A stretch of 30,643 nt of DNA from Opitutia bacterium (GTDB taxonomy: Bacteria > Verrucomicrobiota > Verrucomicrobiae > Opitutales > Opitutaceae): assembly GCA_947442255.1 (NCBI GenBank), contig CANEVO010000046.1, forward strand, positions 1-30,643. Direction: 5' to 3'. The translations under genes were made by a program, and so were the position numbers. The notes under the pieces were generated by a model. That model searched no databases, had not been told where the DNA came from, and saw nothing but the letters and a program-made list of their open reading frames with translations. Positions 8,304 to 16,160 of the stretch are shown one piece after another; the stretch's first letter is position 1; each line of letters begins with the position of its first letter.

Positions 8304-9722
8304 ATGTCTAAAAACCTCTTCGAAAAAGTCTGGGACGCCCACACCGTCCGCACGCTGGCCAACGGCCAGACCCAGCTTCTCATCGGCACGCACCTCATCC
8401 ATGAAGTGACGAGCCCCCAGGCGTTCGGCATGCTCCGGGACCTCGGCCTCAAGGTCGCGATGCCGCACCGCACGTTCGCCACGGTCGACCACATCGTGCC
8501 CACGGACCAGTTCGCCGAGCCGTATGCGGATCCGCTTGCGCAGGAAATGATGGATGCGCTGCGCCAGAATTGCGCCGAATTCGGGATCACGTTCTTCGAC
8601 CGCGGCACGGGCAAGCAGGGCATCGTCCACATCGTCGGCCCGGAGCAGGGCATCACCCAGCCCGGCACCACGATTGCCTGCGGCGACTCCCACACGAGTA
8701 CGCACGGCGCGTTCGGCGCGATCGCCTTCGGCACCGGCACCACGCAGATCCGCGATGTGCTCGCCACCCAGACCATTGCCCTCGGCAAATTGAAGGTCCG
8801 CCGGATCAACGTGACGGGCCGGCTGGGGCCCGGCGTGTATGCCAAGGACGTCATTCTCCACATCATCCGCGTGCTCGGGGTCAATGGCGGCACCGGTTTT
8901 GCCTACGAATACGGCGGCGAGGTGTTCGATCGCTTTACCATGGAGGAGCGGATGACGGTGTGTAACATGTCGATCGAGGGCGGCGCCCGCGCGGGCTACG
9001 TCAATCCCGACGAGACCACTTTCGCCTTCCTTAAGGGTCGCCCCTACGCCCCCAAGGGTGCCGCGTGGGACGAGGCCGTCTTGCGTTGGAAGTCCTTCGC
9101 CAGCGATCCGGGGTGCAAATTCGACGACGTCGTTACCATCGACGCCGCCGTCATCGCCCCGACCGTCACCTGGGGAATCAATCCCAGCCAGGGCATCGCC
9201 ATCACGGAGTCGATTCCCGATCCCGCGAAGGCGACCGCGGTGGACGAGAAGGCCTCGATCGAGGAGGCGCTCGCGTACATGAAGCTGAAGCCCGGCGCCC
9301 CGATCAAGGGCACCAAGATCGATGTCGCCTTCATCGGCTCCTGCACCAACGGCCGCTTGAGCGACTTCCAGGAAGTGGCCCGCCATCTCAAGGGCCGGCG
9401 CGTCGCCCCCGGCGTGAAAGCGATCGCCGTCCCCGGTTCGCAGGGCGTCCGCGTCCTCTGCGAACAGCTCGGCCTCGACCAGATTTTCCGCGACGCCGGT
9501 TTCGAGTGGCGCGAGGCCGGTTGCTCGATGTGTCTCGCGATGAACTCCGACAAACTCGTTGGCGACCAGCTCTGCGCGAGTTCCTCGAACCGCAACTTCA
9601 AGGGCCGTCAGGGCAGCCCGACCGGTCGCACGATCCTCATGAGCCCCCTCATGGTGGCCGCCGCGGCCGTTGCCGGCACGATCGCCGACGCCCGCGAGGT
9701 CTTCCACGTCAGCGCGAACTAA
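8304..9722 (+). CDS. leuC: 3-isopropylmalate dehydratase large subunit
   Basis: The 472-residue protein is full length for LeuC. With LeuD it isomerises 2-isopropylmalate to 3-isopropylmalate in leucine synthesis in the cytoplasm. It belongs to the aconitase superfamily: the three [4Fe-4S] ligands are Cys347 (GSCTNGR), Cys407 and Cys410 ([10 protein letters not shown]), and '[13 protein letters not shown]' lies at 128-140. An in-frame ATG 36 nt further upstream (8268) would add 12 residues unlike any LeuC start, so 8304, giving '[13 protein letters not shown]', is preferred. No Shine-Dalgarno sequence precedes it; the leader is pyrimidine-rich. leuD follows after a 71-nt spacer filled by heptamer repeats. 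leuA and leuB are not in the window. Confidence 0.98.
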   Translation: MSKNLFEKVWDAHTVRTLANGQTQLLIGTHLIHEVTSPQAFGMLRDLGLKVAMPHRTFATVDHIVPTDQFAEPYADPLAQEMMDALRQNCAEFGITFFDRGTGKQGIVHIVGPEQGITQPGTTIACGDSHTSTHGAFGAIAFGTGTTQIRDVLATQTIALGKLKVRRINVTGRLGPGVYAKDVILHIIRVLGVNGGTGFAYEYGGEVFDRFTMEERMTVCNMSIEGGARAGYVNPDETTFAFLKGRPYAPKGAAWDEAVLRWKSFASDPGCKFDDVVTIDAAVIAPTVTWGINPSQGIAITESIPDPAKATAVDEKASIEEALAYMKLKPGAPIKGTKIDVAFIGSCTNGRLSDFQEVARHLKGRRVAPGVKAIAVPGSQGVRVLCEQLGLDQIFRDAGFEWREAGCSMCLAMNSDKLVGDQLCASSSNRNFKGRQGSPTGRTILMSPLMVAAAAVAGTIADAREVFHVSAN

Positions 9723-9731
9723 CCCTTCCGA

Positions 9732-9787
9732 CTCTCAACTCTCATCCCTCAGCTCTCAACTCAGAGCCCTCAGCTCTCAACTTTCAC
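9732..9787 (+). repeat. Heptanucleotide array in the leuC-leuD spacer
   Basis: The 71-nt spacer is almost entirely eight consecutive 7-nt units in perfect register, with consensus CTCTCAA (exact at 9732, 9753 and 9774; variants CTCTCAT, CCCTCAG, CTCAGAG, CTTTCAC). The array ends 6 nt before the leuD ATG. It belongs to the same sequence family as the arrays near 14.85 and 14.95 kb, and it lies inside what should be a leuCD transcript. There is no room for a separate gene. Confidence 0.75.
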
Positions 9788-9793
9788 CGTCCC

Positions 9794-10396
9794 ATGTCCC
9801 TGGAAAAAATCACCCGTGTTGCCGGTCGCGGCGTCTGTGTCCCCGGCAACGATATCGACACCGACCGCATCATCCCGGCGCGCTACCTGAAGTGCGTCAC
9901 GTTCGATGGCCTCGGCGAAGGCCTGTTTTACGACGTCCGCAAGAACCCCGACGGCTCCGAGAAGCCGCATCCGCTCAACGAGCCGCGCTTCAAGGGTGCG
10001 CAGATCCTCCTCTCCGGCGCCAACTTCGGCTGCGGCTCGTCCCGCGAGCACGCTCCCCAGGCGATCCAGAAGTACGGTTTCAAGGCCGTCGTCGCCGAAA
10101 GCTATGCCGAGATCTTCTTCGGCAACAGCACGACCCTCGGCCTGGTTTGCGCCACCGCCCAGCGCGCGGACATCGCCCAGGTCGCCGCTGCGCTCGACGC
10201 CCATCCCCAGGCCGAGCTGGTGCTCGATGTCACCGCCCAGGAACTTCGCTTCGGTTCGCAGTCGATCAAGGTCGGGATACGTGACACTGCCCGGGATGCG
10301 TTGGTGAATGGCCGCTGGGATCCAATCGCCGAGCTCCTGGAGGGCGCGGGCGCGGTGAAGGCGACGGCCACCGGGTTGCCGTATCTGGCGAAGTGA
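9794..10396 (+). CDS. leuD: 3-isopropylmalate dehydratase small subunit
   Basis: The 200-residue protein has the swivel-domain fold of LeuD and completes the isomerase with LeuC. 'GNDIDTDRIIPARYLK' (18-33) and 'GANFGCGSSREHAPQAI' (75-91) are the family's two signature regions, the second lining the substrate pocket. The segment 'FFGNSTTLGLVCA' (108-120) departs from the 'NCxxNGLLP' form of enterobacterial LeuD. The length is normal. A longer open frame upstream overlaps leuC and is not the gene start; the ATG at 9794 gives the conserved N-terminus. The leader is the heptamer array, with no Shine-Dalgarno sequence, so translation initiation does not look canonical. Confidence 0.97.
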   Translation: MSLEKITRVAGRGVCVPGNDIDTDRIIPARYLKCVTFDGLGEGLFYDVRKNPDGSEKPHPLNEPRFKGAQILLSGANFGCGSSREHAPQAIQKYGFKAVVAESYAEIFFGNSTTLGLVCATAQRADIAQVAAALDAHPQAELVLDVTAQELRFGSQSIKVGIRDTARDALVNGRWDPIAELLEGAGAVKATATGLPYLAK

Positions 10397-10471
10397 CGGA
10401 TTGCGCCGTCCTGCCAGATTTCCCGAACCTTTTCTTCCCACGCGCGTCACACCCCGGCACGATTCCCTGCC

Positions 10472-11062
10472 ATGCTTTTTGCCGCTGCCTCCGAGGCCCT
10501 TAACTTCAACAGTGTCCTGCAAGGGGCCGGCGTATTAAAATACCCGCTCGGCTTTTGCTCGCTGGTGATGGTCTTCATCGTCTGCGAACGGGCCTTCGCT
10601 CTCCGCCGGACTGCGATCATGCCGCAGGATCTCGTCGATGCGGTGGTGGCCGGTCGCCCGCTCATCGGAGGGAAGCACACGGTCCTGTCGCGGATCGTCG
10701 ATTTCGCCGATCAGCATCGGAATGACGAGGGCGCAATCAAAGCTTTCGCCCGCTTGGAAATGAACCGGATGGAGCGCGGGATTCCCTACCTTGATGTCAT
10801 CTATGCCGCCGCCCCGCTGATCGGCCTCACCGGCACCGTGGTCGGCCTGTTGCAGGTGTTCTCCCAGATTTCGCCGGACACCGGTCTCCCCGATCCCGTG
10901 GCGTTCACGAAGGGCGTGGCTCTCGCGCTGTCAGCCACCGTCATCGGCCTTTGTATTGCGATTCCGGCGCTGGTGGGCAGCGGCTACCTGCAGCGGAAGA
11001 TTGAGAATTATGCGGCGCAACTCGATGTGCTCCTCGAGCGCATCCTGCAGCGCTCCAAGTAA
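10472..11062 (+). CDS. exbB: MotA/TolQ/ExbB proton-channel family protein
   Basis: The 196-residue inner-membrane protein has three membrane helices, at about residues 22-40, 108-130 (YAAAPLIGLTGTVVGLLQVF) and 150-172 (LALSATVIGLCIAIPAL). The Gly/Thr-rich second and third helices form the proton path in ExbB and TolQ. With its ExbD partner it converts proton motive force into motion of TonB (or TolA). The downstream ExbD-like gene overlaps its stop by one base (TAATG), so the two are translationally coupled. ExbB and TolQ cannot be separated by sequence alone; the absence of tolA, tolB and pal nearby and the many TonB-linked genes favour an ExbB role. It follows leuD by 75 nt with no obvious terminator. 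Confidence 0.93.
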   Translation: MLFAAASEALNFNSVLQGAGVLKYPLGFCSLVMVFIVCERAFALRRTAIMPQDLVDAVVAGRPLIGGKHTVLSRIVDFADQHRNDEGAIKAFARLEMNRMERGIPYLDVIYAAAPLIGLTGTVVGLLQVFSQISPDTGLPDPVAFTKGVALALSATVIGLCIAIPALVGSGYLQRKIENYAAQLDVLLERILQRSK

Positions 11063-11460
11063 TGAGCAGCCTGCGCCAGCGTTCCCGGCGGCGGCCCGAA
11101 CTCAATCTCGTGCCGTTGATCGACGTGCTCGTGATGCTGATCTTCTTCGCGTTCGTCACGATGCAGTTCAAGTCGGCGGCGACCTTGAACATCACGCTGC
11201 CGAAGGTCGAAACGGCGGGCAAAAATGAATTCAAAGGCACGGTCACCATCGGCATCGACAAAGACGGCATGGTTTCGTTCAACGGCCAGAATGTGACTGA
11301 CGAACAGCTGCTCACCCTGCTCGAGCAGGTGAAGAACGTCGACCGTGACATCCCGGTGCTGATCAAGGCCGACGAAACCACGCAGTTGAAGAAGCTGACC
11401 TTCGTCATGGACGCCTGCCGCAAGACGGGGCTGAACAAGTTCAGCCTGCAATCGCGGTAG
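11062..11460 (+). CDS. exbD: ExbD/TolR family protein
   Basis: The 132-residue protein has a short basic cytoplasmic tail (RQRSRRRPE), one membrane helix (about 16-36) and a periplasmic domain. Asp21 in 'LVPLIDVLVMLIFF' is the conserved proton-carrying aspartate of ExbD and TolR. The periplasmic domain ends with 'DIPVLIKADETTQ' and the helix 'LTFVMDACRKTGL', as in ExbD. It partners the upstream ExbB-like channel; the start codon shares one base with the exbB stop. No tonB gene adjoins, so the pair must work with a TonB encoded elsewhere, or with the TAG-interrupted TonB-like gene at 16.2 kb if that is functional. A palindromic module follows before the convergent amidase. Confidence 0.95.
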   Translation: MSSLRQRSRRRPELNLVPLIDVLVMLIFFAFVTMQFKSAATLNITLPKVETAGKNEFKGTVTIGIDKDGMVSFNGQNVTDEQLLTLLEQVKNVDRDIPVLIKADETTQLKKLTFVMDACRKTGLNKFSLQSR

Positions 11461-11504
11461 AGGGGATTGGGAAGGGCCGCACCCAATCGGGCGCGGACGA
11501 GCCG

Positions 11505-11581
11505 CGCCCCTACACGCGTTTCGTACCGCACACTTTGTAGGGGCGTGCCTCGTGCACGCCCTGGGCGGGCGTGGCCCGCCC
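11505..11581. terminator. Cluster of GC-rich palindromes between exbD and the convergent amidase
   Basis: Three inverted repeats lie in 77 nt. CGCCCCTACA (11505-11514) pairs with TGTAGGGGCG (11536-11545). GGGCGTGC (11541-11548) pairs with GCACGCCC (11554-11561) across a 5-nt loop. GGGCGGGC (11563-11570) pairs with GCCCGCCC (11574-11581) across 3 nt. The module fills the gap between two convergent genes and could end transcripts from both sides, although no T-run follows. The 'GTAGGGGCG' part recurs at 24.23 kb, suggesting a dispersed REP-like element. Confidence 0.5.
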
Positions 11582-11582
11582 A

Positions 11583-13118
11583 CTACGGCATCCTTACCTC
11601 TGGCACGGCCATTTCCGGGGTCAGCCGCGGCCGGCGCCGGTGCCATGCGGTCGCCTGCTCGTAGGCTTTGGCCAGCGCGAGAATGCGGCCTTCCGAAAAG
11701 CGCGGACCGGCAATCATCATCCCGATCGGCAGCCCGTGGCGGCTGAATCCGCAGGGAATCGAAATCGCGGGAATCCCATACACATTGATCGGCGGGCAAT
11801 TGGAGAACGGCAGCCCCGGATCGCGGGCCGTCGTGTCGTAGGCGTCTTTGATATAGGCGTCCAACGTCATCGGCAGCACCCGCTCCGTTGGCATCACCGC
11901 GAGATCGAAGTCTATGAAGGCGTCATCGATCGTCCGTCGCAGCAGTTCCAGCGCCCATTTGCCACGCACGTAGTCCGCGGCATCGCCGCCGTGCGTCCGG
12001 GAGAGCGCCTCGATGCGCCGCCGCTCCGGCAGCATGTATTTCGGCAGGTCGCGCCGGCCCAACTCCTCATGATAGGCGTAGAGCTCCGCGCTTACCCCGG
12101 AGCCGCCGCCATCCATTCCGGCCGGACTCGTGGGCGGCAGGTTCATGTCCTTGCTGCCGCGGGTGAGCGTGCCGAGGACGGACAGCGCCTCGCGCATGGC
12201 GCCCGCCACCTCGGGATCCAGCCGATCGAAGTAACCGACCGGCAGCCCAAGCCGCAGGCCCGACACCGGCTGCCGCAACGCGGCGACGTAATCTTCGCGC
12301 GGATGTTCGACGCTCGTGATGTCCAGACGATCGTAGCCGGCGAGGACATTGAGCAGCATGGCCGCATCCTCGACCGTGCGGGTCATGGGTCCGCAGCAAT
12401 CGAGAGAAAGCACGCCCGGTACGATTCCGCGAACGGGCACGAGACCGTTGGTCGGCTTCATTCCAACAAGTCCGCAATGGGCTGCCGGTTGCCGGACCGA
12501 TCCGCCGGTATCGGTTCCAATCGCCCCGAGGCAGAGCGAACCCGCGAGCGCCGCCGCGGAGCCCGACGAGGACCCGCCCGGGTCGCGATCGAGCGCCCAC
12601 GGATTTCGCACCGGCCCGAAATAGGAAATGCCGCCCATCGCGAATTCGTAGAGGTTCGTCTTGCCAATGATCACGGCTCCCGCCGCCACCAGTCGTGCCA
12701 CGACGGTCGCATCCTCGGCGGGTATCCGATTGCCGAAGACGGCGCTGCCGGCCGTCGTCCGGACTCCCGCGGTGTCGATGTTGTCCTTGAGCGCGATCGG
12801 GATGCCGTGCAACGGCCCGCGCGACTGGCCCGCCTTCAGTTCGGCGTCCCGTTCCCGCGCCTGCGTCAGCGCCGCGGTGCGCATCACGGTGATGAACGCG
12901 TTCAGCTTGGGATCAAACACCGCGATCCGGTCGAGGCACGCCTCGGTCAACTGCACCGACGTCACGGTGCCGGAGCGAATCCGGGCCGAGACCTCAACCA
13001 GCGTCAGCGTGGTGAGATCGAGGCTGGGACTGGTCGCGGCGGCCGCGAACCCGCGGGAAGAAAACACCTGCCAGGCCGCCACCCCGACGGCCGAACCGAC
13101 AAATTCGCGACGCGTCAT
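11583..13118 (-). CDS. Tat-exported amidase (amidase-signature family)
   Basis: The 511-residue enzyme starts with a Tat-like signal (MTRREFVGSAVG, hydrophobic to about residue 20, cleavage near 'GFAAA'). The amidase-signature fold follows, with its Ser-cisSer-Lys triad: Lys111 (IALKDNIDTAG), Ser183 (DPGGSSSGS) and nucleophile Ser207 (GTDTGGSVRQPA); the 24-residue spacing between the serines matches the family. It hydrolyses amide bonds in the periplasm. GatA is unlikely because of export and the absence of gatB and gatC. The substrate is unknown. The C-terminal 'NVYGIPAISIPCGF' region is complete. It lies downstream of the DUF1080 gene on the same strand, separated by 229 nt with strong hairpins, so it probably has its own promoter. 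Confidence 0.94.
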   Translation of the reverse strand: MTRREFVGSAVGVAAWQVFSSRGFAAAATSPSLDLTTLTLVEVSARIRSGTVTSVQLTEACLDRIAVFDPKLNAFITVMRTAALTQARERDAELKAGQSRGPLHGIPIALKDNIDTAGVRTTAGSAVFGNRIPAEDATVVARLVAAGAVIIGKTNLYEFAMGGISYFGPVRNPWALDRDPGGSSSGSAAALAGSLCLGAIGTDTGGSVRQPAAHCGLVGMKPTNGLVPVRGIVPGVLSLDCCGPMTRTVEDAAMLLNVLAGYDRLDITSVEHPREDYVAALRQPVSGLRLGLPVGYFDRLDPEVAGAMREALSVLGTLTRGSKDMNLPPTSPAGMDGGGSGVSAELYAYHEELGRRDLPKYMLPERRRIEALSRTHGGDAADYVRGKWALELLRRTIDDAFIDFDLAVMPTERVLPMTLDAYIKDAYDTTARDPGLPFSNCPPINVYGIPAISIPCGFSRHGLPIGMMIAGPRFSEGRILALAKAYEQATAWHRRRPRLTPEMAVPEVRMP

Positions 13119-13281
13119 GGGGCACGGTAAGCGGGGCCGGCGTGGGGAGGAAACTGGATTATCGGCGGCGACGGCAGGGAGATTTTTTGACAGGCGGGCG
13201 GCCGACGATCGTCAGCCCTGCACTCAGCAGGTTCGGCCTGGTCGCCACTGAAAATACCCGGACTGCCTACTTCCGCACTAA

Positions 13282-13332
13282 GGCGCAGACAAACTGCGCC
13301 CCGACTAAGAGCCGGCCGACGAATCGGCCGGC
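13282..13332. terminator. Tandem hairpins downstream of the DUF1080 gene
   Basis: GGCGCAG (13282-13288) pairs with CTGCGCC (13294-13300) around ACAAA. A perfect 9-bp stem, GCCGGCCGA (13311-13319) with its complement at 13324-13332, closes a CGAA tetraloop. The second stem starts 16 nt past the DUF1080 stop (minus strand) and is the best terminator candidate for that gene, though no T-run follows. The remaining intergenic sequence up to the amidase start at 13118 shows nothing else I recognise. Confidence 0.5.
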
Positions 13333-13347
13333 CGGGTTCCTTGGACC

Positions 13348-14724
13348 TTACTTCAGCTCCCGCATCTTGACGCTGCGGAAGCGGATCTCGCGGCCGTGCT
13401 CCTGAATGAGCAGCCGTCCCTTGGGCCAGAGGCCGAACTCCGCAGTGTCCTTGTATTTGCTCTTCGCCACGCGTTCCTTGAAGTCGGCGCTCCCGCGGAC
13501 GTAGTCCACGATCTTGATCCCGTTGAGCCAGTGCTCCACGCGATTGTCGGGCCGCACCACGATGCGCGCATGCTGCCATTCCTTGAGGCGTGGAATGATG
13601 GCGAGACCGCCAGGCAGCGCCGAACGAGGATACAGCTCATAGACCGAACCCAGCGCGTTGGTGTTCACCGCCGCGGCGTTGGCCGGTTCGCCCAGGTTGC
13701 CAGTGATCTGGAATTCCAGCCCGATGGCCGAATTGCCGCCACCGATGGGAGCCGCCGACTCGTTGACGAAGTATTTGAGGCCGCTGTTGGAGTTGTTGGC
13801 CGGCATCAGGAACTCCACTTCGAATTCGAACGCCGAATACTCCTTCTCCGTAACGATGTCTCCGCCGCCAAAGCCTTCCTTGCCGCCGGTCTCCGGCACC
13901 GTGAGTTCACCGTTGACCATGGTCCAGCCTTTGTCGGGGAACGTCTGCTTGGAGGCGCCGCGCCAGCCCTGGCTCGTCTTGCCGTCCCAGGCGAGCTGCC
14001 AGCCTTGCGCCTTCTCCGCGGCGCTGATGTTGTTCGGGATCGTGTTACGAATGTAGAGTGCGGGCGTCGCCGGGGAGGGCGTGAGGTCGGTCGTCTGGAT
14101 CCGGATGTTCCGCCAGGAAGTCTTGAAGCCGGCCTGGCCAGGATTCTGGAGGGCGTGAATCTGCAGCGCGATGAAGCCGGCCGGGGTCACGTTGTCGACG
14201 ACATGGGCGACGGGCTGACCGTTGACCCAGGTGCGGAGCGTATGGCCGATCGCCTCGATGCGAACCTTGTTCCAGTCGCCATACTTATACGCTTTCTGCG
14301 CACCGGGATTGAGCGTGCCCGGATAGAGCCAGCCGCGACGAGCCTCGTCGTAGATGCCGCCGGTCCACGCGCGCTCCGAAGGATCGATTTCAAACTGATA
14401 GCCATGCACGCGGCCGTCGTTCCAGTCCGGCTTGCTCAGGCTGCGGAACTGGATGCCTCCGTTGCTCAGGCCCTCCTGGCGGACATCCATCTCGACGATG
14501 AAGTCGCCGTAGGTCTTTTCCGTGGCGAGAAAGCTATTCGCCTTCGAGGACGCCACGGCGGTGCCGACAATGGCGCCATCGACGACCGCGTAGGGCGCGG
14601 TGCCATTGAGCTGTTTCCAGCCGGAGAGATCTTTGCCGTTGAACAGAGACTCCCACGGACCGGCGTGCAGGACGCCAGTGACCGTAAGTGCCAACAAGGT
14701 GAATCGAAGGATCGGGGATTTCAT
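13348..14724 (-). CDS. Secreted tandem DUF1080 (3-keto-disaccharide hydrolase-type) protein
   Basis: The 458-residue product has a signal peptide (residues 1-21, 'VLHA|GP') and two DUF1080 domains. The first begins 'WESLFNGKDLSGWKQL' (about 24-210) and the second 'WQLAWDGKTSQGWRG' (about 242-455). DUF1080 is a concanavalin-like sandwich; some members hydrolyse 3-keto-disaccharides or 3-keto-glycosides, which fits genomes rich in exported Gfo/Idh/MocA oxidoreductases able to make 3-keto sugars. Conserved segments such as 'FIVEMDVRQEGLSNGGIQFRS' (20 or fewer residues each) and 'NSNSGLKYFVNE' mark the sheet that carries the ligand site. Which domain is active cannot be judged from sequence. It is probably periplasmic. 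The upstream region carries a heptamer-repeat element. Confidence 0.9.
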   Translation of the reverse strand: MKSPILRFTLLALTVTGVLHAGPWESLFNGKDLSGWKQLNGTAPYAVVDGAIVGTAVASSKANSFLATEKTYGDFIVEMDVRQEGLSNGGIQFRSLSKPDWNDGRVHGYQFEIDPSERAWTGGIYDEARRGWLYPGTLNPGAQKAYKYGDWNKVRIEAIGHTLRTWVNGQPVAHVVDNVTPAGFIALQIHALQNPGQAGFKTSWRNIRIQTTDLTPSPATPALYIRNTIPNNISAAEKAQGWQLAWDGKTSQGWRGASKQTFPDKGWTMVNGELTVPETGGKEGFGGGDIVTEKEYSAFEFEVEFLMPANNSNSGLKYFVNESAAPIGGGNSAIGLEFQITGNLGEPANAAAVNTNALGSVYELYPRSALPGGLAIIPRLKEWQHARIVVRPDNRVEHWLNGIKIVDYVRGSADFKERVAKSKYKDTAEFGLWPKGRLLIQEHGREIRFRSVKMRELK

Positions 14725-14843
14725 GGGAAACGGAGAACGCGGAACCGACCGCGTTGGGGAAGGGCAGAGTGGGGCGCTTCGGTTCGGCGGTCAATCCGCT
14801 GCTTCATCGTTTGGAAAATGGGACCGTAGGACCGAGCGCGGGA

Positions 14844-14992
14844 TGAAAGTTGAAAGCTGAGAGTTGAGGGTTGAGAGAGCACCGAGGGGGGAAGGACGGC
14901 GGCCTCGTGGACCGCGGCCCTCGAACCGGAACTCCAAACCCAAAACCCCGAACTCCAAACTCGAAACTCTACACTCTAAACTCCGAACTCTC
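14844..14992. repeat. Second pair of inverted heptanucleotide arrays around a GC-rich core
   Basis: Positions 14844-14878 form five 7-nt units of TGAGAGT type (TGAAAGT, TGAAAGC, TGAGGGT). Positions 14930-14992 form nine units of the opposite sense (AACTCCA, AACTCTA, AACTCCG type). The space between them (14879-14929) is 51 nt and GC-rich, the same length as in the element at 2610-2737. The second array runs past the stop codon of the neighbouring dehydrogenase gene and supplies its last eight codons. Units differ by one to three bases, so this is an old or degenerate repeat. Confidence 0.65.
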
Positions 14993-15913
14993 CTTCTCCA
15001 GCAACGCCAGTGCCCGCTCCAACACGCGTCGATACCGCGTTCGCTCTGCGGCGGCGGCCTCCGGTGTCCACTGATAGAATCCTTCCCCCGTCTTCAGCCC
15101 CAGCTTCCCCGCGGCCACGCGTTCGCGGACGGATGCGGGCACTTCAGGATCGTTGCAAAGCGTGGGAAAGATTGCCGCGGCCGCCGCCGCGTGCACCTCG
15201 AGTCCGCCATGGTCGCGCTGCAGGAACGGACCGGCCGCCAGGTAACGGAAACCAAAGCCGAAGCGCACCGCGCGATCGAGGTCCGCCGCTGAAACGATGC
15301 CGGCGTCGACGAGGGCGTACGCCTCTCGTGCCATCGCATGCTGCAGCCGGTTGGCGACGAATCCCGGCACGTCCTTGTGCACCCGAATCGGCACCAGCCG
15401 GCACTGTCGGGAGAAGGCCATGAGCCGCTCCGCGCAGCTCTCCTCCGACTGCGGCCCGCTGATGACCTCGACCAGCGGCACCACATCGGCGGGATGAAAG
15501 AAGTGCCAGCCGAGCATTCGATCGGCGGTCGCGTGGCCCTCCGCAATCGCGCGGATGGGCAGGCTCGAACTGTTGCTGGTGATCAACGTGTCCCGCCCGC
15601 AGTGCCGGACCAGTTCCGCGAATACGGCCTGTTTGGCCGGCAAATCTTCGGTGACCGATTCCACGGCCAGTTGCGTCAAGGCCCATGGCGCCTCGCTCCA
15701 ACTGGTGCCGATGGCAATGAATTGCCGCCATGGCGTTGGTCCGCCGGGAGCCTGATCAAAATATGCCGGCAGCGCCTCCCGTCGCGGCGCGGAGGTTTCG
15801 AGGATGAACGAACGGCAACCACCGCGCGCGAAGACGAGGGCGATGTCGGCCCCCATCCGGCCGCCGCCGACAATCACCGCCTGCGTAAGTGGGAGTTGGG
15901 TTGAAGCAGACAT
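14969..15913 (-). CDS. 3-hydroxyacyl-CoA dehydrogenase family protein
   Basis: The 314-residue protein has an N-terminal NAD-binding fold with 'VIVGGGRMGADIAL' (13-26) and a C-terminal helical domain. The catalytic set of 3-hydroxyacyl-CoA dehydrogenases is visible: the Ser segment 'TSNSSSLPI' (112-120), His137 in 'GWHFFHPADVVPLVEV', Glu149, and Asn188 in 'VPGFVANRLQ'. The segment 'FGFGFRYLAAGPF' resembles the lambda-crystallin/L-gulonate 3-dehydrogenase and carnitine dehydrogenase branch more than fatty-acid FadB, so a hydroxyacid substrate is possible. The ATG at 15913 is chosen because the motif begins about ten residues later; the open frame continues upstream to 16141 without family similarity. 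The last codons lie inside a heptamer array, so the C-terminal tail was probably shaped by repeat sequence. Confidence 0.9.
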   Translation of the reverse strand: MSASTQLPLTQAVIVGGGRMGADIALVFARGGCRSFILETSAPRREALPAYFDQAPGGPTPWRQFIAIGTSWSEAPWALTQLAVESVTEDLPAKQAVFAELVRHCGRDTLITSNSSSLPIRAIAEGHATADRMLGWHFFHPADVVPLVEVISGPQSEESCAERLMAFSRQCRLVPIRVHKDVPGFVANRLQHAMAREAYALVDAGIVSAADLDRAVRFGFGFRYLAAGPFLQRDHGGLEVHAAAAAAIFPTLCNDPEVPASVRERVAAGKLGLKTGEGFYQWTPEAAAAERTRYRRVLERALALLEKESSEFRV

Positions 15914-16160
15914 GATTGAGCGGGCGGTTGAGGATTGGGCGACGGTGGGAAGTTGAGAGCGCGGGCAACGACCTTCGCAAGGGTGGACGGGCGCCGTTCT
16001 GGAGGACGTGCTTCGGAGCAGGGCCTGGCGGGCACGAAACGTCCCGGCCGCGCTCGCTTCCCGCATTGCCAATTCGGGGGCGGGCGGTACGGTCTCGGCG
16101 CGGTTCGTGGTACCTCTCACGCGTCGCGGTTGTCCGTTCAACCCTTACCCCATCGAGATT

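Noticed and set aside
8289..9707. 472-codon open frame antisense to leuC
   Set aside because: LeuC is unambiguous on the plus strand with its iron-sulfur cysteines; the reverse frame is a compositional shadow.
9732..9787. Possible CRISPR-like array
   Set aside because: Units are 7 nt, contiguous and degenerate with no spacers, and no cas genes are present.
11571..13130. 519-codon plus-strand frame across the amidase gene
   Set aside because: The minus-strand amidase has a complete catalytic triad and signal; the plus frame is Arg/His/Gly-rich and without domains.
13396..14829. 477-codon plus-strand frame across the DUF1080 gene
   Set aside because: The minus-strand product has a signal peptide and two DUF1080 domains; the opposite frame shows only compositional bias.
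15914..16141. N-terminal extension of the dehydrogenase to 16141
   Set aside because: The added 76 residues are Arg/Pro/Ser-rich and unlike the family; the NAD-binding motif begins just after the ATG at 15913.
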